Positions 8,183 to 15,299 of a stretch of DNA of 16,453 nucleotides are shown one piece after another. The stretch covers positions 1-16,453 of the forward strand of contig CAZQEZ010000094.1 in the NCBI GenBank assembly GCA_964592475.1, in the 5' to 3' direction. Below the pieces are notes generated by a model. It saw only the letters and a program-made list of their open reading frames with translations. It was not told the origin of the DNA and did no database searches. The DNA comes from CAZQEZ01 sp964592475. Lineage in GTDB: Bacteria > Bacteroidota > Bacteroidia > Cytophagales > Cyclobacteriaceae. Position numbers and translations under genes: made by a program. Position 1 is the first letter of the stretch; each line of letters starts with the position of its first letter.

Positions 8183-11100
8183 TTAAAAGTTAAGGTTTAA
8201 ACCTACCATATAAGATTTTGCTTGCGGATAAAATCCATAGTCAATTCCGGAAGCTAATGGATCTACCCCGGAAAAATCAGGATCAAATCCTCTGTATTTG
8301 GTTAAGGTCAATAAATTATTGGCAGCAATGTAAATTCGGGCATTGCTCAAGCCTACCGTTTGCATCACGTTTGCTGGCAATGAATAACCCAGTTGAATAT
8401 TTCTCAATCGCAGGAAAGATCCATCTTCAATGAAGTAATCAGATAACTGGGCATTATTATTTGGACCGGTAGTCAGCCTTGGGTGTTCATTAGTGGATCC
8501 TTCTCCGATCCAGCGGGCAATGCGGTAATCCAGCCAATTGGCATAAGGTAGCTGACGCTCGAAATTCCTGAGAATGTCATTGCCAATGGAAGCGTAGAAG
8601 AAAGCAGAAAAATCGAACCCTTTGTAATCAGCGCCCAGGTTGAAGCCCATAGTCACATCAGGTATGGGAGATCCAATCATTACTTTATCTTCATTATTGC
8701 CAAATTCAACAGTACCATCGCCATCAGCATCCCTGAAAATCAAGGCACCTGGCTCAGCATGTTGCTGCGCCACTCCTCTGCCAGATACTTGTTCCTGATT
8801 TTGGTAAACTCCTTCTGTTTCAAAGCCAAAGAAGTAGCCTATGGGGAATCCAACTTCCATTCGTGTGGCTTGTACTCCACCTATGCCGAATGGTCCTCCT
8901 TCTATAAAATCAACACCTTCAGGTAATGCAAGCACTTCATTGTTAATAGTAGTGAAATTATAAGTTAAATTTACATTTAAATCGCTTGATAACTGCTGGT
9001 TGTAAGCAATGGATAAATCAATACCACTGTTTCGCACATCACCTGCATTGATCACTGGAGGAGCACTACCGGCACCGTATGCACCCAGTACACCTGAAAC
9101 ATCCGGAGTAAATAGTAAGTCACGCGTGGTTTTGATATAATAATCAGCATCAAGATTGATGGCTCCTTGTAAAAAGCTTAAATTCAAACCCAGATTGGCC
9201 TGGCTGGTAGTTTCCCACTTTAAATCGGGATTACCCAATTGACTGAAAGCTATACCATTGGATAATTGATCATTGAAAACGTAAACTCCTTCGCCTTCAA
9301 GTAACCCTCGATAAGCAAATAGAGGAATACGGTCATTTCCAGTGACGCCAAAACTGGCTCTTACTTTGGCAAAATCCATAAAGCCGGGGTTGAAAAAATC
9401 TTCCTCAGAAATTACCCAACCAGCTGATAAAGTTGGGAAGTATCCAATCCTGTTGTTAGGTCCAAAATTGCTGGAACCATCTCTCCTGATAATGAATGAT
9501 GCTAAATATTTCTCCTGATAGGAATATTCAGTTCGTAAAAAGATGGACATTAGCCTGGTGCGGTTCTGCCATGAGCTGGAATTATTCAATAAATTATTTT
9601 CATCAGCTGCACTAATGTCGGCGAAATCCCATGAATTATAAGGGATGTCAAATGCAGTTCCAAATACAGCAGAATTTGATGTACCAAATAAAGAAGTACC
9701 TAAAGTGGCTTTAAAATTATGCGCATCATTAAAGACTCGCTGATAATTGACGAACGCTTCAAAGTTATAATCGAGGAATGTTTGCCTGGTTTCCGTAACA
9801 CTACTTAATCGGGGGATGTCTATATCTTCAATAATATTTACATCTATTGGCGTCAAATTAGCATCCAGCGCTGTATTTTGTGCTTTACCAGGTCCGTAAT
9901 AAACCAGGGGAGAAAAGAATTTACCATCGTAAATAGCATAATTATAGCCGGCACGACCTGTTACAGTAAAATCATCATTGATATCATAAGTGATTTCCTG
10001 CTTGCCCACAATTTTGTTCGTTACGTTATCATTGTAGGTGTTTGCCGTTTGCGTAACTGGATTGATTACATCATTTACCAGCCCCAAATATGAATAGCTG
10101 CCATCATCCTGGAAAACCCCTTCAGTTGGATAAGCATTCACAGCATTGTAAAGCACAGAACCTATAGAAAACTCGGGCAAAGTTTTTCTTTGCTCATTGG
10201 TATAAAGCAATACATTTTCTAATTTAACCTTGGGTGCCAATTCAGTAACAAAGTTTAAGCGGGCGTTTAATCTTCTGAATGAAGCTTGAGGTCCACCTAC
10301 TATTCCTTCTTGATCGAGATATGAGCCACCGAAAGAATAACTTGTTTTGTCAGAACCTCCGGTTACGGTTAAGTTATAATTCTGGATGGGGGCTGTTTGG
10401 AAAACCTGGTTCTGCCAATCAGTACCTTCACCTAATGCTACATTGTTAAATGGTTGGGTTTGGTTGCCGGCGGCAAAAGCTTCATTTTTGAGAACGGCGT
10501 ATTCCCTGGCATTAAGCAGGTCCAGTTTATTGGTAGTTTCCTGGACACCATAATAACCGCTGAAATTAAGTTTAGGCTTTGTGTTAAGTTTACCTTTCTT
10601 GGTAGTGATCATGATCACACCGTTAGCAGACTGTACTCCATATATACCCGCGGTGGCATCTTTTAAAACGTTGATAGATTCAATGTCATTAGGATTCAAA
10701 GCATTGAGTCCCGCAGGATCATATCGAATACCATCCACCAAAATCAATGGGTTGTTGTTTCCATTGGTTGTGATACCCCGTATACGAATATTGAAAGCTC
10801 CCCCCGGAGAACCGGAAGCTGCATTAATATTTACTCCGGCAACTTGTCCCTGCAAGGCCTGATCAACCCGCTGAGGATTCAGCTTTTCAATTTGTTCGGA
10901 ATTTACCGCAGACACTGCCCCGGTAGCTTCCTTTTTAGTTGTAGTACCATACCCGACCACTACTACTTCCTGTAGTGACAGAAGATCGGTTTCGAGGGTA
11001 ACATCTATTTGAGATCTGTTACCAACTGTTACTTCTTTTGGCTTAAAACCAATGTAACTAAATTGTAATACGGCATCTTCGCCTGGTACTTCAATGGAAT

Positions 11101-11266
11101 AGGAACCGTCGATATCAGTTACTACTCCCTTACTTGTACCCTTTAATAGCACGTTAACTCCCGGTAAGGCCTCGCCTTCACCTGTGACAGTTCCCCGTAC
11201 AGTATTCTGGGCAAATAATCCAGAAAAAGTAAGAGAACAAATCAATAATAAAATAATTTTCTTCAT
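8183..11266 (-). CDS. susC: SusC/RagA family TonB-dependent outer-membrane transporter
   Basis: This protein imports oligosaccharides across the outer membrane using TonB energy, paired with the SusD protein. Seen in the 1027 residues: a signal peptide (about 1-20, LFAQ); a carboxypeptidase-D regulatory-like domain (about 21-92, with GTVTGEGEALPGVNV and TDIDGSYSI); the conserved QEVVVVGYGT segment (99-108) before the plug; a plug domain with GSPGGAFNIRIRG, LILVDGI and ESINVLKDATAGIYG; then the long beta-barrel ending in LNLNF with the terminal aromatic Phe. No anti-sigma-interacting N-terminal extension is visible, so ECF-sigma control is unlikely. It is first in the PUL and reads divergently from the decayed regulator. 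Length and domain order are normal. Confidence 0.97.
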   Translation of the reverse strand: MKKIILLLICSLTFSGLFAQNTVRGTVTGEGEALPGVNVLLKGTSKGVVTDIDGSYSIEVPGEDAVLQFSYIGFKPKEVTVGNRSQIDVTLETDLLSLQEVVVVGYGTTTKKEATGAVSAVNSEQIEKLNPQRVDQALQGQVAGVNINAASGSPGGAFNIRIRGITTNGNNNPLILVDGIRYDPAGLNALNPNDIESINVLKDATAGIYGVQSANGVIMITTKKGKLNTKPKLNFSGYYGVQETTNKLDLLNAREYAVLKNEAFAAGNQTQPFNNVALGEGTDWQNQVFQTAPIQNYNLTVTGGSDKTSYSFGGSYLDQEGIVGGPQASFRRLNARLNFVTELAPKVKLENVLLYTNEQRKTLPEFSIGSVLYNAVNAYPTEGVFQDDGSYSYLGLVNDVINPVTQTANTYNDNVTNKIVGKQEITYDINDDFTVTGRAGYNYAIYDGKFFSPLVYYGPGKAQNTALDANLTPIDVNIIEDIDIPRLSSVTETRQTFLDYNFEAFVNYQRVFNDAHNFKATLGTSLFGTSNSAVFGTAFDIPYNSWDFADISAADENNLLNNSSSWQNRTRLMSIFLRTEYSYQEKYLASFIIRRDGSSNFGPNNRIGYFPTLSAGWVISEEDFFNPGFMDFAKVRASFGVTGNDRIPLFAYRGLLEGEGVYVFNDQLSNGIAFSQLGNPDLKWETTSQANLGLNLSFLQGAINLDADYYIKTTRDLLFTPDVSGVLGAYGAGSAPPVINAGDVRNSGIDLSIAYNQQLSSDLNVNLTYNFTTINNEVLALPEGVDFIEGGPFGIGGVQATRMEVGFPIGYFFGFETEGVYQNQEQVSGRGVAQQHAEPGALIFRDADGDGTVEFGNNEDKVMIGSPIPDVTMGFNLGADYKGFDFSAFFYASIGNDILRNFERQLPYANWLDYRIARWIGEGSTNEHPRLTTGPNNNAQLSDYFIEDGSFLRLRNIQLGYSLPANVMQTVGLSNARIYIAANNLLTLTKYRGFDPDFSGVDPLASGIDYGFYPQAKSYMVGLNLNF

Positions 11267-11378
11267 AAATATGGGATTTATAATTTATTGATTAAATAAT
11301 TAAAGGAAATTAAATATTCACCTCCTTAACCATTGCAATTTTAACAGTTTAAAATTTAAAAAATTGTTTTTCCTATAC

Positions 11379-11426
11379 TACATTAATACATCATTTATGA
11401 TTTTATACTACATCAAAAATACATCA
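11379..11426 (+). promoter_or_regulatory. Four-box TACATNA array, copy A (candidate operator)
   Basis: TACATTA at 11379-11385 is followed by TACATCA at 11387-11393, 11409-11415 and 11420-11426. Start-to-start steps are 8, 22 and 11 bases. The last two steps are near whole helical turns, as expected for a regulator bound in repeated units on one DNA face. The same order and spacing recur upstream of the intact paralogue. Binding protein unknown. Confidence 0.45.
11414..11421 (-). promoter_or_regulatory. susC: Candidate susC -7 box (TATTTTTG)
   Basis: Read on the minus strand this is TATTTTTG, an exact TAnnTTTG match to the Bacteroidota -7 consensus, about 150 bases ahead of the susC ATG. No TTG is found at the expected -33 distance, so the match is partial. 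It overlaps the last two TACATNA boxes. The equivalent place in the other leader (which has no susC beside it) has one mismatch. Confidence 0.25.
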
Positions 11427-11440
11427 AATAGTAAAATAAA

Positions 11441-11470
11441 TTGCTTTCAGTGCGTTTATAAGCTAAATTG
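11441..11470 (+). promoter_or_regulatory. Candidate promoter of the decayed regulator
   Basis: A TTG at 11441-11443 is followed, after 20 bases, by TAAATTG at 11464-11470. This is close to the Bacteroidota -33/-7 arrangement, with one T fewer than TAnnTTTG. The pair and its spacing are the same ahead of the intact paralogue. It would give a leader of roughly 30 bases before the ATG at 11507. Confidence 0.35.
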
Positions 11471-11506
11471 CACATAGTATTCAACTCAGCACCTGAATTA
11501 TACAAA

Positions 11507-12044
11507 ATGAAAACAATATACACATTTAACCTTACTTTGGGTTTACTGTTGTTTACCTTACCAAAATTATATGGCCAGGCTTCCATATACTGTCTCCCAT
11601 TGATTTTATCTTACACTTCGGAAGAATACCAGTCAGGAGGCAAAACTGGACTTTGGGTATTGGTAGTGATGGTATTATATATATAGGTGGGTAACAATGC
11701 ATGGCTTCCGGAATTTGACGGTCATGAATGGCGAACCTCTCCGGTCGCCAATGGTACCAAAGTCCGGAGTTTTACCATCGACAACGATGGAAAAATTTAT
11801 ATTGGGGCTCAAGGAAATATTTGGATACTATGAAAGAAATAAAGAGGGTTACCTACAGTTATTCCAGTCTGGTCAGGCTGGAAATAACTGGCAGCCTATC
11901 TGCGCATGAATCTGACAGCTAGGAAATTGTACAGGAATTGAACATTTCCATCCTGGGTGAAGAGATTGCCCGTTACAGGCTAAAGAAAGAAAATTAAACC
12001 TGGACCGGCAGGATAACCTGAGTGAGATTATTCTAAAATTCTAA
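11507..12044 (+). pseudogene. Decayed propeller/LuxR-HTH regulator (internal deletion plus frameshifts)
   Basis: This is the remnant of a paralogue of the regulator starting at 15428. It opens with an ATG, a signal-peptide-like segment and SLPLI.SYTSEEY-type sequence. Frame is lost near 11638 (one base missing); a TAG lies at 11684-11686, and extra bases occur near 11685-11710 and again near 11815-11825. Readable islands are EWRTSPVANGTKVRS and GYYERNKEGYLQ. Homology to the live copy stops near 11876. From about 11888 the sequence resumes as a C-terminal LuxR/GerE helix-turn-helix: LAAYLRMNLTAR, EIVQELNISILGEEIARYRLKK and KLNLDRQDNLSEIILKF, in three frames (breaks near 11921 and 11990), ending at TAA 12042-12044. 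The middle, probably several hundred codons, is deleted. It stands divergent to susC, the usual place for a PUL regulator. Confidence 0.85.
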
Positions 12045-12051
12045 ATAACTG

Positions 12052-12091
12052 AAGTTTCCCACCTTAAAAATACGATTCTGGTGCGAAACTT
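12052..12091. terminator. Inverted repeat between convergent genes, possible bidirectional terminator
   Basis: Twelve-base arms AAGTTTCCCACC (12052-12063) and GGTGCGAAACTT (12080-12091) pair with one mismatch around a 16-base loop. It lies between the end of the decayed regulator (plus) and the stop of the J-domain gene (minus, 11 bases away). No long T run follows on either strand, so its efficiency as an intrinsic terminator is doubtful. Confidence 0.45.
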
Positions 12092-12102
12092 TAGTAAATA
12101 AG

Positions 12103-13242
12103 CTAATCGTCCCAGTCGTCATCTTCGTCATCTTCTATAAAAATAAAGTTTTCAAAGAAATCATCTTCCTCCTGCTCATCTTTTAGAAATGACTTCATTT
12201 TTTTTACAGAAGCGCCTGCATCAATCAAATCTTCCAGGTACTGTAAATTATTCATTAGTTCTTCTTTATAAGCGTTGATTTTATTAAGAATGCCTTTCGG
12301 ATGAGTAGTATGGAAGTTTTGGTATAACCAGGACTGGTGGCCGGAGTAATTTTTTATTAAATAAATTTCATCTTCCAGCGCCTTTTTTTGGTTTAAAAGT
12401 TTTTCAGCATATTCATGGAGAAATTGTTCATCTATAGTTGTTTGTTCATCGTAATACTGATCTACTTTTAGTTTTAAAGTGATCATTTCAAAAACGTCCT
12501 GATTTTTTTTGGCGTTGGTCAATTCCTGCATAAGTTTCTCTTTTACCTTACGCTTTTTTTCATCCATTTCCAGGTCAGGATGAATTTTTTTTGCCATAGA
12601 TTTATACAATTTTTGTATATGAAGATCAAATGCTTCATGCTGATTATTCTTATCGGAAAGCTCCTGTTCATTTATCTCCGTATTTTCTTCATCTTCATTT
12701 AATTGATCTGCATATTTTTCTTTAATTTCCTCGTCTGTCATTTTATCGGGCCCCACGAAATCATCCAAATCAATATTCTTGCCGGTCATTTGAGCAAAAA
12801 ATTCTTTTACCTGGTTTTTAAAATCGCCAATGGTATAATATTTCATATACTTTTCATCCACTTGATAGCCACTTTGGGTTAAGTCATTCAGTATATCAAT
12901 TATCTTTTCCTGCAGGCTCACCTTTTCACTTTGGGTAAAGGATTTTCGTTGATACAAGTTGTCTAATATTGCCAGCGCCTGATCCTGACCTTTATCTATT
13001 TTATCGGCAACAGGTTTTATCTCCTTATTGTAAAGTTGGCTCAATTGAGCAATTTTTTTATGCAGGTTCTCAATTTCTTTTTTTAGCTTAGGGATAGCTT
13101 CAAGCCTGCTGGTAAAGTTACGCTTCAGCCTTTTTAATGCCGGACTTTCTTTATCCACCTCGACCACCAAAGATTTTACCAACTTCGATTTATTTTTAGG
13201 ATTCATAGTATCAAAGTTGTCGAAAAGATTTAGTTGTTTCAT
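12103..13242 (-). CDS. Uncharacterised J-domain (HPD) protein, coiled-coil and acidic tail
   Basis: I do not recognise a named family. Seen in 379 residues: no signal peptide or membrane segment, so probably cytoplasmic. A Lys/Glu-rich helical stretch (about 36-80) looks like a coiled coil. Acidic regions are at about 168-197. A short J-like segment follows: LYKSMAKKI then HPD (221-223), then a charged helix (KVKEKLMQELTNAKKNQDVFE, roughly 232-252). The HPD tripeptide between two such helices is the DnaK-stimulating hallmark of DnaJ proteins. More helix lies at 272-345, and a very acidic end (EDDEDDDWDD). There is no Gly/Phe region or zinc domain. I infer a specialised DnaK co-chaperone or a J-like scaffold. 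It stands alone, with its own candidate promoter upstream and no obvious tie to the PUL. Confidence 0.75.
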   Translation of the reverse strand: MKQLNLFDNFDTMNPKNKSKLVKSLVVEVDKESPALKRLKRNFTSRLEAIPKLKKEIENLHKKIAQLSQLYNKEIKPVADKIDKGQDQALAILDNLYQRKSFTQSEKVSLQEKIIDILNDLTQSGYQVDEKYMKYYTIGDFKNQVKEFFAQMTGKNIDLDDFVGPDKMTDEEIKEKYADQLNEDEENTEINEQELSDKNNQHEAFDLHIQKLYKSMAKKIHPDLEMDEKKRKVKEKLMQELTNAKKNQDVFEMITLKLKVDQYYDEQTTIDEQFLHEYAEKLLNQKKALEDEIYLIKNYSGHQSWLYQNFHTTHPKGILNKINAYKEELMNNLQYLEDLIDAGASVKKMKSFLKDEQEEDDFFENFIFIEDDEDDDWDD

Positions 13243-13307
13243 GCTTAGTTAGTATCGTTTAGGTCTGACAGGTACAGACAGTTCCTTAAAAAATAAACTC
13301 CATAAAT

Positions 13308-13352
13308 TCAAAATGTGAAGAAAAGCTGCTGCAAGAAAAGAAACAACAACAT
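13308..13352 (-). CDS. Possible 14-residue Leu/Phe-rich leader peptide
   Basis: On the minus strand an ATG preceded by AGGAAGA opens a 15-codon frame (MLLFLFLQQLFFTF, then TGA). Six Phe-type or Leu codons in a row and the CAGCAG pair give it an unusual composition. It lies between the candidate promoter and the J-domain start codon, the position of an upstream leader frame. With so few codons it could be chance; there is no independent evidence of translation. Confidence 0.2.
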   Translation of the reverse strand: MLLFLFLQQLFFTF

Positions 13353-13409
13353 TCTTCCTGAAACTCCTGAAATTTTATCACCGGAGAACTTAATCACTTT
13401 TAAAGGGTG

Positions 13410-13417
13410 CAAATATA
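13410..13417 (-). promoter_or_regulatory. Candidate -7 box for the J-domain gene (TATATTTG)
   Basis: The minus strand reads TATATTTGCACCC, an exact and very typical Bacteroidota TAnnTTTG box. It is about 168 bases upstream of the J-domain ATG and downstream of the kinase terminator. A good TTG at -33 is missing. It suggests that the J-domain gene is transcribed on its own with a leader of about 160 bases. Confidence 0.5.
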
Positions 13418-13481
13418 ATTCACTAATCAAGAATATCTTACGTATATATTTTACAAAGCTAACAGATAATCAATAAAAGCT

Positions 13482-13520
13482 AAAAAAAATTTCCAATGAT
13501 CGAATTGCCGGATTCATCGG
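13482..13520 (-). terminator. Rho-independent terminator after the histidine kinase gene
   Basis: On the minus strand CCGATGA (13520 to 13514) pairs over 7 bases, with one G-U, with TCATTGG (13499 to 13493). It is followed by AAA and then eight T residues (the A run at 13482-13489). It lies about 60 bases past the kinase stop, in the correct orientation. Confidence 0.55.
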
Positions 13521-13579
13521 TTGACACCTAAGGCGCTGAATGATAATATAATAACAAATTTACAAATCGTCAAAATAAT

Positions 13580-15094
13580 TTACGCGAGCAGAGTAGATTC
13601 ATTATCCCGGCTATCAGTTGGTTTTAGCGGAGGATTATATTCATGGAGGTAGCAAATAAAAGCAGTACCTTGTCCAGGAGCACTTTCTACTTCTATTTGT
13701 CCACCATTTTTTCTCACCAGGTTATTTATCAGGTACAAACCGAGTCCAGTGCCTTTTGCCTTATTGGTAAACCTGGAGAATGGTTTAAACAGCTTACTGC
13801 CAACAACTGCTAAATCCATACCTATTCCATTATCTCTGATAGTAATTTTTACTTGCTGCCCCAACCTTTCAGCGGCCACTATTATCTTCAGGGCTCTTGC
13901 CGGGTCACGGTATTTAATGGCATTGCTGATCATATTGCCAAGTAAACTTTTAATATATTGGGATACATAATGGAAAGAAAACCCTTCTTCAATTTGAGTG
14001 GTAAATATAGCCGCACAATCATCAAGTTTTGCCTGATTGGCTAGTCGTATTAATTCTATTTCTTCCTTTAAATTGACTTTGCTTATTTTAATATCACTAT
14101 TTACCTGGGCCTGAGTTAACTCAAAAATACCATCGATCACATTTTCCAAAAGGGTGACTGAGTGATTCAATTTCGGTAAATACAAATGAAGGTCTTCTTC
14201 TGCCTCCTCCATCAATTGCAACATCATCTTTATATTCGCAATAGGTGATTTAATATCATGAGCTGTCAGATAAAGCACATCGGTAAGCAATTCATTCAGG
14301 TTTTTAAGCTCCTCTTCATACTTTTTCTTTTCAGTGATATCCCGGCTCAACCCCACGATTTTTATCGGTTTTCCATTTTCAAATATGGCATTACGGTTGT
14401 CGCTAAACCATCGATATTCACCTGATTTTACCTTCCAGCGATACTCCATTGGCTTATCAGGTAGTTCTTTACTGGCTACCTTTTTCAGGTATTGATTTAC
14501 CTTATCCACATCATCGGGATGTAAGCGACTGGCAGCCTCTTCCAGATTGAACATCAGGTTTTCGATGGGAAAACCTGTAAGCTTTGATTGGGCCGGGCTC
14601 ATAAAGTCATAGTGACCTTTTGCCAGGTTCAAAACATGGATTCCATCTCGCGAATTATTAATAATCGAAGAAAGTAGCTTTTCTTTTTCCTCAATGGTTT
14701 GTTTTGCTTTTATATAATTGGTGATATCAGTAATAGAAATCAGGATAGCATCCTCTTTATTTTGATCTATCTTAATGGTCGAAGTATAGAAATGTCCATA
14801 AAAGCTTTTCCCATTATCCAGGTTAGTGCCTTTATAAATAGTGTCAGTTAGAAATAATCCTTTCAAAGCTTTAAAAACCGGCCACTCTTCAAAGGAGATC
14901 TCTTTGTCATTTAAATCATGAAGACGGAAATGATTTTTACTATCATAAATTGAATAACTTTCATCAAACGGTTCCTCAATGCCGTTAATTGCATAGAAAG
15001 CACGATTGGTTTTTAGTATTTTACCACCTGGTTCAACTATTACTATGCCTTCATTTATATTGTCAAATAGTAATTTCGAAAAATCAGATTTCAT
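13580..15094 (-). CDS. Soluble PAS-PAS sensor histidine kinase
   Basis: This is a predicted cytoplasmic sensor that autophosphorylates on His and passes phosphate to a response regulator not present in this window. The 504 residues contain no membrane segment. A first PAS domain covers about 4-125. A second PAS with PAC motif covers about 140-255 (LHPDDVDKV, EYRWKVKSGEYRWF, VGLSRDIT). A short coiled linker follows, then HisKA with H279 in TAHDIKSP, and HATPase_c with the N box NMISNAIKY, G1 DNGIGMD (421-427), F box FKPFSRF and G2 KGTGLGL. All kinase residues are present. A TTG at 15115 is in frame and would add 7 residues; the ATG at 15092-15094 begins MKSDFSKLLFDNINEG and is the simpler start. 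Signal unknown; no haem or flavin motif evident. Confidence 0.92.
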   Translation of the reverse strand: MKSDFSKLLFDNINEGIVIVEPGGKILKTNRAFYAINGIEEPFDESYSIYDSKNHFRLHDLNDKEISFEEWPVFKALKGLFLTDTIYKGTNLDNGKSFYGHFYTSTIKIDQNKEDAILISITDITNYIKAKQTIEEKEKLLSSIINNSRDGIHVLNLAKGHYDFMSPAQSKLTGFPIENLMFNLEEAASRLHPDDVDKVNQYLKKVASKELPDKPMEYRWKVKSGEYRWFSDNRNAIFENGKPIKIVGLSRDITEKKKYEEELKNLNELLTDVLYLTAHDIKSPIANIKMMLQLMEEAEEDLHLYLPKLNHSVTLLENVIDGIFELTQAQVNSDIKISKVNLKEEIELIRLANQAKLDDCAAIFTTQIEEGFSFHYVSQYIKSLLGNMISNAIKYRDPARALKIIVAAERLGQQVKITIRDNGIGMDLAVVGSKLFKPFSRFTNKAKGTGLGLYLINNLVRKNGGQIEVESAPGQGTAFICYLHEYNPPLKPTDSRDNESTLLA

Positions 15095-15299
15095 GACTTT
15101 AGATAATAAACCCAATAAAAAATAATAGGTATTGATTGAAATATAAAGCGAATTTAAATATAATTTATAAAATGAACAAAATCTTTAGAATTCATGATAT
15201 CTCTTAATTAAACATAATCATTAAAGGAAATTAAATATTTGCCTCCTTAACTACTGCATTTTTAACAGTTTAAAATTTAAAAGATTGCTTTTACTTTAC

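Larger units (their letters stand above)
11300..11506 (+). repeat. Conserved regulator leader, copy A (susC-regulator divergent region)
   Basis: These 207 bases run up to the start codon of the decayed regulator. They align without any net gap with 15221-15427 ahead of the intact paralogue. I count about 29 mismatches, or roughly 85% identity. The longest identical run is the 23 bases from TTTTAACAG to TTTAAAA, near 11339-11361. The opposite strand of the same segment is the upstream region of susC, which starts at 11266. Similarity falls sharply once the coding region begins. Confidence 0.85.
13243..13481. other. Long leader region of the J-domain gene
   Basis: The interval between the J-domain gene and the kinase terminator holds a candidate -7 box at 13410-13417, a tiny Leu/Phe-rich open frame (13308-13352) and a small hairpin, GTCTG/CAGAC (13263-13279), shortly before the J-domain ATG. 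It is too short for another sizeable gene and none is visible. Confidence 0.4.

Noticed and set aside
11376..11426. CRISPR-like short repeats
   Set aside because: The repeated units are only 7 bases, at uneven steps, with no cas genes. An operator array is a better reading.
11468..11506. In-frame upstream extension of the decayed regulator starting at a TTG
   Set aside because: The extension runs through the candidate -7 box and the leader. The ATG at 11507 matches the start of the intact paralogue.
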